The notes beneath the pieces were generated by a model. The model was not told where the DNA came from. It searched no databases and saw nothing but the letters and a program-made list of their open reading frames with translations. Shown here piece after piece: positions 35,201 through 46,768 of a DNA stretch of 64,000 nt; the first letter of the stretch is position 1; the number at the start of each line of letters is the position of its first letter. The position numbers and the translations under genes are program-made. Source of the DNA: Anthoceros angustus (lineage: Eukaryota > Streptophyta > Anthocerotopsida > Anthocerotales > Anthocerotaceae); NCBI GenBank assembly GCA_010909165.1, contig VJWM01000068.1, positions 1,178,001 to 1,242,000 on the forward strand, in the 5' to 3' direction.

Positions 35201-35742
35201 ACCTAGATCCGTGAGGTTTCCCAGGACAACAAGATTCCCAAGACCGCCCATCCATCGATGCTGCGAAATTCCATGGGGCCGCATTCAGAATAACCAAGTG
35301 CCTGTGGTAACCAAGCAACGGTGTGGTTCGCTACAACCGTAGGGGCTTTGGTCATTATGCAAATAGTCGCTCATCAAGACAAGAGCCAATGGTGACTACG
35401 AACGGCGTGCAAGACCGCAAACAATGTGGTCATGTAGCGGGAGTGTCACTTGCCCAAACCGAGGAAGATCGCTCAATTGCTCAACCACCGTGAGGGGTTC
35501 GCAAAGATCAAGGAGCTGCGCCATGCACGTGGAGGATGCCCTTATGGTCGCTTTGGGAGGATGCGGAAGCCATGGTGTTGCGGAGCTAGATGGACGGAGG
35601 AGACTACTACGGAGAGGTCAGCCATGGTCAGGCGCACTAGGAATGAAAAGCTAGGAGGAAGTGGAAGAAGAAAGAGACGGAGGTGCACCACAAAGTCAAG
35701 AGAGCACTCCAAGCCCGGAGGGAACGGATCTAGAGGAGACAC
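32286..35742 (+). pseudogene. gag region, tandemly duplicated
   Basis: Two head-to-tail copies, about 32286-34024 and 34025-35742 (period about 1739). Each holds a retrotransposon gag-type segment (FVERFEQLTIANREL, ETLQAYVERFLNLRDRS), a lysine-rich stretch (KKHKKEKSKKKKSKRG) and a zinc-knuckle remnant (CSTCGQP...HTKSNC near 33389-33431 and 35105-35148). It then continues toward the protease. Gag forms the particle that packages the element RNA. Both copies have frame breaks, often at different places; the copies differ mainly by 1-8 base indels. Copy 2 leads directly into the protease region. Confidence 0.8.
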
Positions 35743-36129
35743 TTGAGAAGGAGAACCCCGAGAAGGAAGAATCAAGGAGTGAATCGCCTGGGGCCATGGA
35801 GAAAAGAAGTTCCAAAGAAAAGGGAGAGGAAACCCGAGTTTCCACCGGACGCGCCGGAAGTCATGGAGATGATAGAGGAGGAATTGACCAAGACAAACAA
35901 ACCGCCGAGCTCGTGATCCCGGAGACCGCAGAAGTCCTCCGGTTAGCAACCGCTAAGGCGGCCGCTGTTAAGCAACGCCGACGTTGCTAAGGGAGCAACC
36001 GCGATCGGAAGAAGGAGGGACCGATCGAGGACCATTTAACCTTGCCAAGCCATCATGGATCGCTTTGCTATCACGCTTTGGTCAACTATTGAAGGACAAC
36101 CAAGCAGTGCAACAAGTTCGAGGGCCTTG

Positions 36130-36800
36130 CAAGAAGCGCAACCCAAGAGGAAGAGGCGATTGCCCAAGCCAGACCAAGGGTGCCGACTACCAACCTAGTG
36201 TCCATGATAGACCAAGGGCCGCCGAGTCAAGTGAGATCACCGTCATCAAGTTCCTCGATTGGATCGGATCCGGTGAACATCATGACGGAAGCAATAGCAA
36301 GGAAGCTTGGGTTGGACATTGAGCATACCACAAGGCCGAGATTGGTGACATGTCAAAAATGCACTGTGGGAGAATCAAGGAGTAACCACCATCATAGGGA
36401 CCATTCCCTATCTCATGGACTATGTGGTTATCCAAGACAAGGCGCTGTGGTACGACATCCTATTGGGAAGGACTTCAGATGGCTCAAGATGCAAGATGAC
36501 TTGGGGAGGAAGGAAGTGGCTTTTAAGCCAATGGATTGGGACCCCAAGACGAAGGAGGCGAATTTGTTTGAGTTGGAGCAGGATACCACTGGGGAGACTC
36601 CTACAAAGAACGGAAGGATACACATCACCGGAGAAACATCCGACTGGAGGAAGAAGGAGAACTGGACAAATTTCCTTTGCACATATCGCATGGTCGATGA
36701 GGAGGAAGAGTATAGGAGGGATATCCCTTACTCCCTCAATTTGGTGGACGCTTTGGTTCATGGAGGACTGCACTGAGGAGAGGAGCGCAAGAACACTGCT
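36130..36800 (+). pseudogene. Aspartic protease region of the Ty3-type element
   Basis: Frame shifts split the region. The pieces read DQGPPSQV or DSGS-like, then IMTEAIARKLGLDIEHTT, RLVTCQKCTVGESR and YVVIQDKALWYDILLGR. This is the retropepsin layout: active-site strand, the ILGR-type strand near the end, and a trailing basic segment. The usual D-S-G triad is not intact in any one frame. It would cut the polyprotein if functional. Confidence 0.7.
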
Positions 36801-37189
36801 AACGAGGCGCTAAGGAAGCATCACCGACAGCAAGGAAGCAGATTCTCGACAGTCTAAGGAAGGGATCGAGGACCGAACAGTGAGAGGGTGAGCCAGGATC
36901 ATTCGATTCACCTCTGAGGACCTATTTAGGGAGTGGGGCATGAGGGAAGAGGACCCTCGTGAACCGGAGGAAGGATTTGGTGAGAGTTCAGCACCCGTGG
37001 AGCGAGAGTGGGTACAAGCGGACGAGATTAAGGATGTGGAGGTGTTGCCCGGGAAGGTGCTGAAGTTTGCACGACAGCTGGACCCAGCGTTGGAGGAAGG
37101 AATGAAACAGCCGAGTTCATCGACGTGTTTGCCTCGAGGTGATGATATGAAGGGATTCCCAAGAAGTGGGGAGCATAGGATCGATTTGG

Positions 37190-38420
37190 AGCCGTGAGCG
37201 ACTCCGCGAATTCCCCAATACAAGCCGAACCCAAAGTACTCTCAAGGTGAAGGAGCAGCTTGAATTGTACTTGAAGGCGACGCCATCTATCCAATCGTCA
37301 ACACGGAGTGGGTGGCTGTTGTGGTTCAAGAAGCTACCGGAAAGATTCGAGTATGCAAGACCGGAGGAAGCTCAACAAAGCAACCAAGAAGGACCATTTC
37401 CTCCGCCATTCATCGACAACATCCCGGACTTGGTGGTGGAAGATGTGTACTCGTTCTTGACGCACGGGTACAATCAACGCACTTGAGGGAGAGTGACTGC
37501 CTCTAACAGCCTTCACACGGATTGGGGACCTTCGCATACAAGAGGAGTGCGTCGGATTGACGGAGCGCACGGTTCCTTCATGCGAGCATGGTTGAGATCT
37601 TCAAGGAGTATCTCCACAAGTTCATGGAGGTATTCCTAGATGATTTTTGTGTGTTTGGGAGTGTGGAGGAGCACCGGATCACTTGCGAGTTGGCGAGGTG
37701 TCGTGAAACTCAACTTTGCCTACATCCCGAAAAATGCTACTTTGGCATGCGGGAGGGATTTTGTTGGGGCATGAATTTCAAAGACGAGGCATCAAGTTGA
37801 TCCGCATAAGGTGAAGATGATTGTTGCCCGAAGCTCCAACAACTCTCAAGGAACTCCGGGGTTCCTTGGCATGGTGGGCTACTACGCTTTGTGCCTAACT
37901 TTGCTAGGAGGGCTGCTCCGACCAGCTTGTTGAGGAAGGACCAAGAGTGGACCGACTGAGAGGAGGCAAGATTTCAAGATTTGAGGACCACGTTGGTACT
38001 TTCAACCCTCAAGGGACCGGATCGAACAAGAAGTTCCATGTACGTGATGTTTCCGCGCCATTGGTACGCCTTGAGCCTGGATGACAAGAAGAGGGACTAC
38101 CCAATCTACTACGCAGACTAACTCACCGATGCGGAGCGCAAGTACACAACAATCGAAAGGGAAGCCCTTGGGATGGTGTATTCAAGAAGGAAGTTTCGCC
38201 ATTATCTCCTCTCCTATGAGTTTGTGTTCCATGTTGACCATTTTGCTCTCAAGCATCTTGTCAACAAGGCGGATCTTCGTCGCATAGCTGCTGGATCTTC
38301 TGCTGCAAGAGTTCACATTCACGGTGGAGACACGTGAGGGGAAGAAGCATGTGAATGCCGACTACTTGTCTCGCTTGAAGACGGAGAAGGTGGAGCGTGA
38401 TCAAGAAGATCATTTTCCGG
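37190..38420 (+). pseudogene. Reverse transcriptase and RNase H region of the Ty3-type element
   Basis: The polymerase core motif reads FMEVFLDDFCVFG near 37621-37660, with FLDD in place of the usual Y-x-DD, as in many Ty3 elements. It is followed by CRETQLCLHPEKCYFGMREG. RNase H follows, with ERKYTTIEREALGMVY and RHYLLSYEFVFHVDHFALKH at about 38127-38270. Several frameshifts and stops break the frame. The order polymerase, RNase H, then integrase assigns the element to the Ty3 group. Confidence 0.85.
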
Positions 38421-38589
38421 ATGAAGCTTTCTTGCCGGAGGAAGAGGAGAGTGCTAGGCCCAATGCCAAGTTGATCGGAAACGGAGGTACAAAGACCAAA
38501 TGAGAAGGGAGGGAGAAGTTTGCAGCCAGCCTATGAGGAGGTCTTTCGCTTTTAGCAACAGTCGGATACACTGCATCTCACAACAAAGA

Positions 38590-39700
38590 ATGAGGTTGTT
38601 CTATACTTCTCCGCACTGCTGTTAAGCGAGACAAGCCGCATGGTGGTAGGGCCGATGGAGTTGAGAGGTTGTGGGTCAAGGATGGTCAAAAGGACCGGGT
38701 TCTCGCCTTGCATGAGGAGGAGGCCGGAGGTCACCACGCCAACGTGACTGTAAGAAGATCTTGGAGGCGGTATTGGTGGCCAACCTTGCACATAGATGCT
38801 AGGGAGTTCACTGCTGCCAGGATGCATGTCAAAGGGTTGGGAAGCCAACCAGACCACAAAGGGCCATTGGTCCCTATCCTAGCCTTGGCGCCTTTGAAAA
38901 GTGGGGATTGACTGGCCGATTCACCCAAGACCAAGGGGAGCCAAAATCAATATATTCGTAGCAACGGACTCACTGCAGCATGGTGGAAGCTCAAGCCTTG
39001 CCCGTGGACACAGAAATGTGGTGGCTGTGTTCTTGTTTGAGTACATCATTACAAGGTACCGTTGGAATTGGTTAGAATGTGGGTACCCATTTCATCAACG
39101 AGGTGATCTCACACATGGTGAAGTATTTCAACATCACCACAGGAAGACCACCCCTACAACCCCAAGGCGAATGGACTCACGGAGAAAGCTAATGGATTGC
39201 TTTGGTGATCCTCAACAAGTTAACCATCACCTACACCTACGATTGGGACCGAAGCTTCACTCGCCAGGGCGACAGGGCGGAGAAGGTGACCACACAATGA
39301 CTCTACTACCTCACCTATGGGCACTCACCACCATGCCCATTGAGTTTGAAGTGCCAACGTTGAGAGTCCAAGAGCATAAGAGGATGACGGTGGAGGAGAG
39401 CCGCTTGGAGAGGCTCATAGGCTTTGTTCAGACATGGAGGACAGGAACAAGCCTTGGCACAGTAACGCCCAAGGGAAGAGGAAGGAATGGCATGACCTAA
39501 GTCGCAAAAACAAGAGTACGTTGTTCGGGACTTGGCGTGATGACAGTGTACATGCACTTCCTCGAAGCATCTTAGATGGATGGGTCCCTGCTGTGGTGCA
39601 AGTGTTCGACAATGGATCCATACAACCGCAACTTGATGGACTCGCTACAACTGTGGTCAATGGTTGGCGCGTGAAGAAGTATTAATAAGTTGGGGGACGC
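38590..39700 (+). pseudogene. Integrase region of the Ty3-type element
   Basis: The zinc-binding part appears as HEEEAGGHHANVTVR, WWPTLHIDAREFTA and a cysteine pair that falls in another frame (near 38715-38850). The catalytic core follows: GIDWI-like near 38903, FLFEYIITRY near 39032 and THFINEV-like near 39085. Indels break the frame repeatedly. No chromodomain was recognised before the purine tract. Confidence 0.8.
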
Positions 39701-39705
39701 CAACA

Positions 39706-39720
39706 AATGAGAAGGGAGTA
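39706..39720 (+). promoter_or_regulatory. Polypurine tract
   Basis: AATGAGAAGGGAGTA immediately before the 3' LTR start TGTGGTGACC, as needed for plus-strand priming. Confidence 0.8.
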
Positions 39721-41568
39721 TGTGGTGACCACATGGGTACTCGGACCCCTGAAAGGAGTGTTTTTTTGTTTTGTGTTTAAGTTAGAATCGTGGAGTTGGA
39801 ATGTGAAGTAGGTTAGGAAATAAAGAAAAGTCTACTAGAGCCTAGTAGGAGGAAGAGAGTCTAGTCCCGATCCCGGATGTAACCTGAGGGTTGCTCGACC
39901 GTTGCTAACGCGTTGCTAGGGCTGCTACATACTTGCCGCTATGACCACAACCGACCGGAGCCTGCTATGGTAGCAACCAAGTTGGAGTTTCTTTTCGATG
40001 ACTTCGAAAATCCAATCGATGGAATCACAAGGAATACCCAAACGGAAGTAACGGGGTCCTGGCAATTAAGTCCAAGTATGGAAGAGTATTTGCATCGAAT
40101 CCAGCGATCGAAGACGGCGCCGCTACCGAATTCGAGCGCGAGTGGGTGGAGGCCGGAGCGAACGCCGGACGGATGCAAGGCGAGGTGTCGCAATGATCGT
40201 GAAGTCGCCAGCCGAACGAGCGCCAGCAGAGACCAAACCGGGTTTGGCAGGATTGAGAGGGGGGCCGGAGGAAGCGGAGCGCGAACTGAGGCAGACCCTG
40301 GCCGAGGCGGCGAATGAAGGTCTGGGGAGAACGCCGAAGTGCGGCCGGGCAATGGGAGGGCAGTGGGCGGCCAGAAATCGCCCATCGAGTGGGGAGTAAT
40401 CGGGTGCAACTCCGGAGAAGGCTAGGCGGGCGTCGTGTGGACTGGTGCCGCAGAAGCTAACAAGAGCAGGCAAGTCGGAGGGCTGTGAAGGGGCCGGGAA
40501 CCGGGCCCGCAGAAAAGAGAAGTGTGCAACGGGCAGAATCGAGGCACGCACTCGGGAGGTCGCGGGGCAAGACAAAGCGCACTAGGGTCGCCGCTCAACT
40601 GGTTGCAGGATACACCTCCAAGCCTCATACAACCGAGGTAGGCCGATGAGCCGATCGCCCGAGCCGAGGAGAGGAGCGCCTGTGGGTTTCACCCAGAGGA
40701 GCCGGGTGTCAAGAACGAAACGGGCTGAAGCATACAGCCGGACACCTTTGCTCCTGTAAGCTCTAAGCTTGTGTCATAGGACAGGAGCATGGCACCTAAG
40801 AAGAACCCTCCGGCCGCCATTGAGGCCATTACGACCCAATGGCCCAATATGGGGCAATCGGAGAGTGAAGGCGGGTCTTTAGTGGCTAAGCATCACGTCC
40901 TTCATGGACAAAAAGTGGTGCTACAATAGCCCCACGCTGGTTTTGGAGTGTGCAGCGCATGAGGGAGAAGGCCATTGGGGAAGGCAACGTGAGGACCAAC
41001 CCCGCACTGGAATATTCATGTTCCCGTTATGAGAGACCAAGAGGAATGTGGATAATCATTGACCTTTCAAAACCATCTCCTCAAAAGTCGCAGGAGGCAC
41101 AAGCGCCATTGCTCCCACATTGTCTAGAGTGGAGAATGGCCGGGTCACCAACAAGCTAGACCTCGCCGGGCCGGATTAGCCAGGATCCTGCTCTCACTCA
41201 CTAAGAAGCGGAGCACATTGTCGACCATTTCCTTGTCTTTCTATGAGGTGGTGAGAGGGTCCAAGATAGATTGGGCCAGGATGTTCTATGACACACATGT
41301 GGAGAGGGACCACTTGACCCTACCATCACCTAGCCTCCTCTATCTCCTTCTTAATCCACGTTTTGACCATGCCAAGTTGGAGGGAATGGAGATGGTCTCA
41401 CCTTTCATGGAGGCCGGTGTTTGAAAGAAGGAAGCCCAAAGAGGAGTGAGGAAGAGGCCATCTCCGTGGCACCGGGAGTGAAGATGAGAAGTCCAAGTGT
41501 CCATGAAAGGAATGTGACCGTGGCTAAGGTAGCACCGTTGCTAACAAGGCAACTCAGCTAAGGCCCCA

Positions 41569-43850
41569 ACAGTACCAAGAGGAGCCGGGAGCAACGGGAC
41601 TCCAACAACACCTAGAGCCACAAGAGCGCACGGGAGCTCACCGATGTATAAGACAAGGGCAAGGCCAGGGCAAAGACTAATATCCCAGAGCCTGTGGGGG
41701 AAACCACAGTCAACAGGAGGAATCACCAACCCTTGGGCACCGAGCCGATCCGAGAAAGCGACACTGCTCAAGGTGGCTCAAGTATACCCCGAAGTTGTGA
41801 CAGGGGCGGTCACCAAGATAGGAAGGAGGGAGCCCATTCCCAAAGAAGGTTTGGGGACCTAACATCACCCTACAGGAGTTGGTTTCCTATGGCACGCACT
41901 AGAGATGGAAGATCGATAGCTCGTCCTCTCCTTGTTAGGTTTACAAGGGAAGCAACAGGGAGCAATGAGGAGCTCCAAGATGAAGAAGGAGAAGGAGGTT
42001 TTGGAGGGACGCCTAGCAGCTTGGAAGTGGAAATAGGAAGGTCCGAGAGAGTTGCAAGTCTAAGGACCGTGAAGCCTCATGGCTCACCTCCACACACGAG
42101 CACCATAGGAGAGCTGCAGAATGTTATTTCGGATGCACAAGTGCAGCCGAAACTCGGATGCCTCACGAGCCACAGAAGGAGAGGGACGAGGCTAGGAAAG
42201 GTCGGAAGGAGGCCAAGAGGGCTGTGGATTGCAAGGAGGGCCACCGTGAAGAGGCGAGGCTCCTATGGAAGAATCTTGCCGAGTTAGCAATGTACCGAGG
42301 AGGTTGCTAAGCAAGCAACCGCCGTTGCTAAGGCCCCAACAGTACCAAGAGGAGCCGGGAGCAACGGGACTCCAACACACCTAGAGCCACAAGAGCGCAC
42401 GGGAGCTCACCGACAAGCAAGACAAGGGCAAGGCCAGGCAGACCAATATCCAGAGCCTGGGGGAAACCACAGTCAACAGGAGGAATCACCCAACCCTTGG
42501 GCACGCCGAGTGATCCGAGAAAGCGACCACTGCTCAAGGGTGGCTTTCAAGTATACCCCGGAAGTTGTGACAGGGGCGTCACCGGGCAGATAGGAAGGAG
42601 GGAGCCCATTCCCGAAGGTTTGGGGACCTAACATCACCCGGAGTTGGTTTCCTATGGCACGCACTGTGAGATGGAAGATCGATAGCTCGTCCTCTCCTTG
42701 TTAGGTTTACAAGGGAAGCAACAGGGAGCAATGAGGAGCTCCAAGATGAAGAAGGAGAAGGAGGTTTTGAGGGACGCCTAGCAGCTTGGAAGTGGAAATA
42801 GGAAGGTCCGAGAGAGTTGCAGTCTAAGGACCGTGAAGCCCTCATGGCTCACACGAGCACCATAGGAGAGCTGCAGAATGTTATTTCGGATGCACAAGTG
42901 CAGCCGAAACTCGGATGCCTCACGAGCCACAGAAGGAGAGGGACGAGGCTAGGAAAGGTCGGAAGGAGGCCAAGAGGGCTGTGGATTGCAAGGAGGGCCA
43001 CCGTGAAGAGGCGAGGCTCCTATGGAAGAATCTTGCCGAGTTAGCAATGTACCGAGGAGGTTGCTAAGCAAGCAACCGCCGTTGCTAAGGCCCCAACAGT
43101 ACCAAGAGGAGCCGGGGAGCAACGGGACTCCAACACACCTAGAGCCACAAGAGCGCACGGGAGCTCACCGACAAGCAAGACAAGGGCAAGGCCAGGCAGA
43201 CCAATATCCAGAGCCTGGGGGAAACCACAGTCAACAGGAGGAATCACCCAACCCTTGGGCACGCCGAGTGATCCGAGAAAGCGACCACTGCTCAAGGGTG
43301 GCTTTCAAGTATACCCGGTTGTGACAGGGGCGTCACCGGGCAGATAGGAAGGAGGGAGCCCATTCCCGAAGGTTTGGGGACCTAACATCACCCGGAGTTG
43401 GTTTCCTATGGCACGCACTGTGAGATGGAAGATCGATAGCTCGTCCTCTCCTTGTTAGGTTTACAGCGCAGAAGGAAGCAACAGGGAGCAATGGAGGAGC
43501 TCCATGAAGAAGGAGAAGGAGGTTTTGGAGGGACGCCTGCTTGGAAGTGGAAATAGGAAGGTCCGAGAGAGTTGCGCAAGTCTAAGGACCAGAAGCCCTC
43601 ATGGCTCGCCTCCGACACAGCACCATAGGGAGCTGCAGAATGTTATTTCGATGCACAAGTGCCGAAACCGGATGCCTCGCCGAGCGCCAAGAAGGAGAGA
43701 GGGACGAGGCTAGGAAAGGTCGGAAGGAGGCCAAGAGGGCTGGATTGCAAGGAGGGCCACCGTGGAAGAGGCGAGGCTCCTATGGAAGAATCTTGCCGAG
43801 TTAGCACGAGGAGGTTGCTAAGCAACCGCCGTTGCTAGGAAGCAACAGCC
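41569..43850. repeat. 760 bp block, three tandem copies in the 3' LTR
   Basis: AAGGCCCCAACAGTACCAAG recurs at about 41563, 42331 and 43088, each followed by the same block through MKKEKEVLEGRL coding and the GAGGTTGCTAAGCAA segment. Copies 1 and 2 are closer to each other than to copy 3. Confidence 0.9.
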
Positions 43851-43942
43851 TGCACTGCTGCTAGGGAAGCAACAGAATAAGCTCCAAGACCAAAGCCACA
43901 AGAAGGAAGAAAGGGCAAGAAGATCGGAGGAGGACAACAGGG

Positions 43943-46300
43943 GAGCGGGTAAGCACCGCCTAAGAAGTCTAACTTCCCAATGGTGCATTAGATTGAGGGA
44001 TGCTTATCAAGATAATCATGTGCCCGGATTCTCCTTGGAGAGAAGATTGTCACCGAAAGTTTATGTTGTTGTGGGCACAGGAGGGACATGGAGGTACTTG
44101 ATCCATGCCTTGACGGCACCGGATCCTACCTATGGGTTGGACTCACGGAGGAGACTCACCGACCCATCCAGGATTCAAGAGCTCACCGAGGAGGAGTACT
44201 GATGCGGCGAGCACAAGAGAGGGAGGAGTCCAGCTGAGGAAGTGGAGATTTTGTGGGAGAGATTGCCCAACCAGCCAAGAGGGAAGAGCAAGAGGAGAAC
44301 ATGGGCTAGGCGGCCTAGGAGGCCTGTGAGGGATAATAGGGGTAAGTGGCTCAAATAGATGAAGGCCCATGTGTTATAGATCATCTTCCTCATAGTGGAT
44401 AGAATTAAGAGATAGGCCTCTAGGATTGGTGTAGACCGATTGGTATTTTTGGCAAGCAGCCAAGCTACTTTTGTGGGGTGATCTTGGGTATAAGAGGCAG
44501 CCTCTTGATGAAATGCAAGCAATGTTGGCCTAAAGTCTCGGTGTTTGGGGTGAGCACGGGGTTTGGGGGTACCTGACCCAAGGCTGTGAGTCTAGGCACC
44601 GCTTCCGCCACAGTGAGGAGCCGAGAAGACTACTGTTGCCCAGATCCGTGTGACCGATCCGCAAGAGTGGTGGAAAGCAAGGGAGGGAACTGTGGTCTCC
44701 TTGGGGAGTTCCCAAGGATAAGAGGAAGGGGTTGTGAAGCCGGGAGGCTGTCCATTCCTTACTCATTCTCTGCCTTGTCTAGTACTCACCTTGTGTTTGA
44801 GTTTTCAGGTGTCGAGGTCATGTGGGAAAAGGAGACAAGGCGGGAGCCTGTGGGTGGAAGAGAAGGTCAAGTGAGACGGAACCGTGGGTTTGTATGCTTG
44901 GAAAATGTGAGCGAAAAGTGAACCGTGGGTTTGTATGCTTGGAAAATGTGAGCGAAAAGTGAGTGTGAGAGGAGTGGAAAATGGACATGGAGAGTTGTAC
45001 ATTGTGGAGAGAAGTAAGAGGGATTGGAGAAGACTAAGTGATGTTTGCTGAGAAAGTGGAGATTGAATGAGGCCGTGAGGTGTGAGAACAAGGAGCAAGG
45101 GGTTGCAGAGGAAACTTGGGGGAGCGGGTAAGCACCGCCTAAGAAGTCTAACTTCCCAATGGTGCATTAGATTGAGGGATGCTTATCAAGATAATCATGT
45201 GCCCGGATTCTCCTTGGCCGGAGAGAAGATTGTCACCCGAAAGTTTATGTTGTTGTACATGTGAGGGACATGGAGGTACTTGATCCATGCCTTGACGGCA
45301 CGGATCCTACCTATGGGTTGGACTCACGGGAGACTTTCACCGACCCATCCAGATTCAAGAGCTCACCGAGGAGGAGTACTGAGCACAAGAGAGGGAAGAG
45401 TCCAGAGGAAGTGGAGATTTTGAGAGATTGCCCAACCAGCCAAGAGGGAAGAGCAAGAGGAGAACATGGGCCTAGGCCTAGGAGGCCTGTGGAGGGATAA
45501 TAGGGTAAGTGGCCTCAAATAGATGAAGGCCCATGTGTTATAGATCGATCTTCCTCATAGTGGATAGAATTAAGAGATAGGCCTCTAGGACTGTAGGCTA
45601 GACTGACAGTATTTTTGGCAGCCAAGCTACTTTTGGGTCTCGGGTATAAGAGGCAGCCTCTTGATGAAATGCAAGCAATGTTGGCCTAAAGTCTCGGTGT
45701 TTGGAGCACGGGGTTTGGGGGTACCTGACCCAAGGCTGTGAGTCTAGCACCGCTCACAGGAGGAGCCGAGAAGACTACTGTTGCCCAGATCCGTGTGACC
45801 GATCCGCAAGAGTGGTGGAAAGCAAGGAGGGAACTGTGGTCTCCTTGGGGAGTTCCCAAGGATAAGAGGAAGGGGTTGTGAAGCCGGGAGGCTGTCCATT
45901 CCTTACTCATTCCTTCTTAGTACTCACCTTGTGTTTGAGTTTTCAGGTGTCGAGGTCATGTGGGAAAAGGAGACAAGGGGAGCCCGTGTGGGTGGAAGAG
46001 AAGGTCAAGTGAGACGGAACCGTGGGTTTGTATGCTTGGAAAATGTGAGCGAAAAGTGAACTGTGAGAGGAGTGGAAAATGCCGGACATGGAGAGTTGCC
46101 GATCATGAGAGAAGTAAGAGGGATTGGAGAAGACTGAAGTGATGTTTGCTGAGAAAGTGGAGATTGAATGAGGCCGTGAGGTGTGAGAACAAGGAGCGAA
46201 GGGGTTGCAGAGAAACTTGGGGAGTATGGAGAGAGAGGCAAGAGGTACCTGTGGAGCCGTGGAGAGCCTGGGAGGACTGTATGAAGCTTGGGAGGAAAGC
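43943..46300. repeat. About 1.18 kb block, two tandem copies in the 3' LTR
   Basis: GGTAAGCACCGCCTAAGAAG recurs at about 43948 and 45127. In copy 2 the block joins directly after GGAAACTTGGGGGAGCG, which marks the duplication junction. A shorter repeat of GAACCGTGGGTTTGTATGCT lies at about 44880-44960. Confidence 0.88.
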
Positions 46301-46768
46301 TGAAAGGTTGAGGGAAGAAAGAGAGATCCGGGAAGAGAGTAAGGAGGTGGGGTGTGTGATCGGTAACCCCGATTGGTGGATCTGACTTTGTGGAAGGATA
46401 AGAGAGAGGGTGTCCAATCTACCCACTTGACCCCAAGTGGGCCCCCACCTTCTATTAATAGCCAGCCCGAACCCGAGATGGGCCCCGCTACTAAAATAGA
46501 GGGTGGTTGCTAAGATAGCAACTGGGCGCCGCTGCTAAGGTAGCAACAGTGGTCGCGGCTAAGATAGCCATGTGTCCGAGTGTTGTTAGGATAGTAGCTT
46601 GGTCTCAGAGTCGCTAGATGTTTTGTATGTCCGTGTTTGGTTGGATTGGCTATGTTTTGGTTGTCTTGACACGAAATCACTCCCTTGGGTACGAATCTCA
46701 AGTCTACAACGATAAAGAGGGTAAATGTGGCCTCTTTGTGACCACTTGGTTTAGAAAATCACTCCACA

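Larger units (their letters stand above)
27704..46768 (+). mobile_element. Ty3-type LTR retrotransposon, 19.1 kb, complete with target duplication
   Basis: Bounded by long direct repeats that start TGTGGTGACCACATGGGTAC and end ACTCCACA. ACCCC flanks both sides (27699-27703 and 46769-46773) as a 5 bp target duplication. A tRNA-type primer site follows the 5' LTR and a purine tract precedes the 3' LTR. The internal 7.6 kb has gag, protease, reverse transcriptase, RNase H and integrase in that order, which places it in the Ty3 group. All coding parts carry frameshifts. It is inserted in the inner CACTA element, so it is the youngest of the three nested elements. Confidence 0.93.
39721..46768 (+). 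repeat. 3' LTR, 7048 bp, enlarged by internal duplications
   Basis: Shares both ends and the order of landmarks with the 5' LTR. It is 2667 bp longer because one block is present three times (period about 760) and another twice (period about 1175); the 5' LTR has each once. Both duplications lie within or beside the coding-like part of the LTR. Confidence 0.92.
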
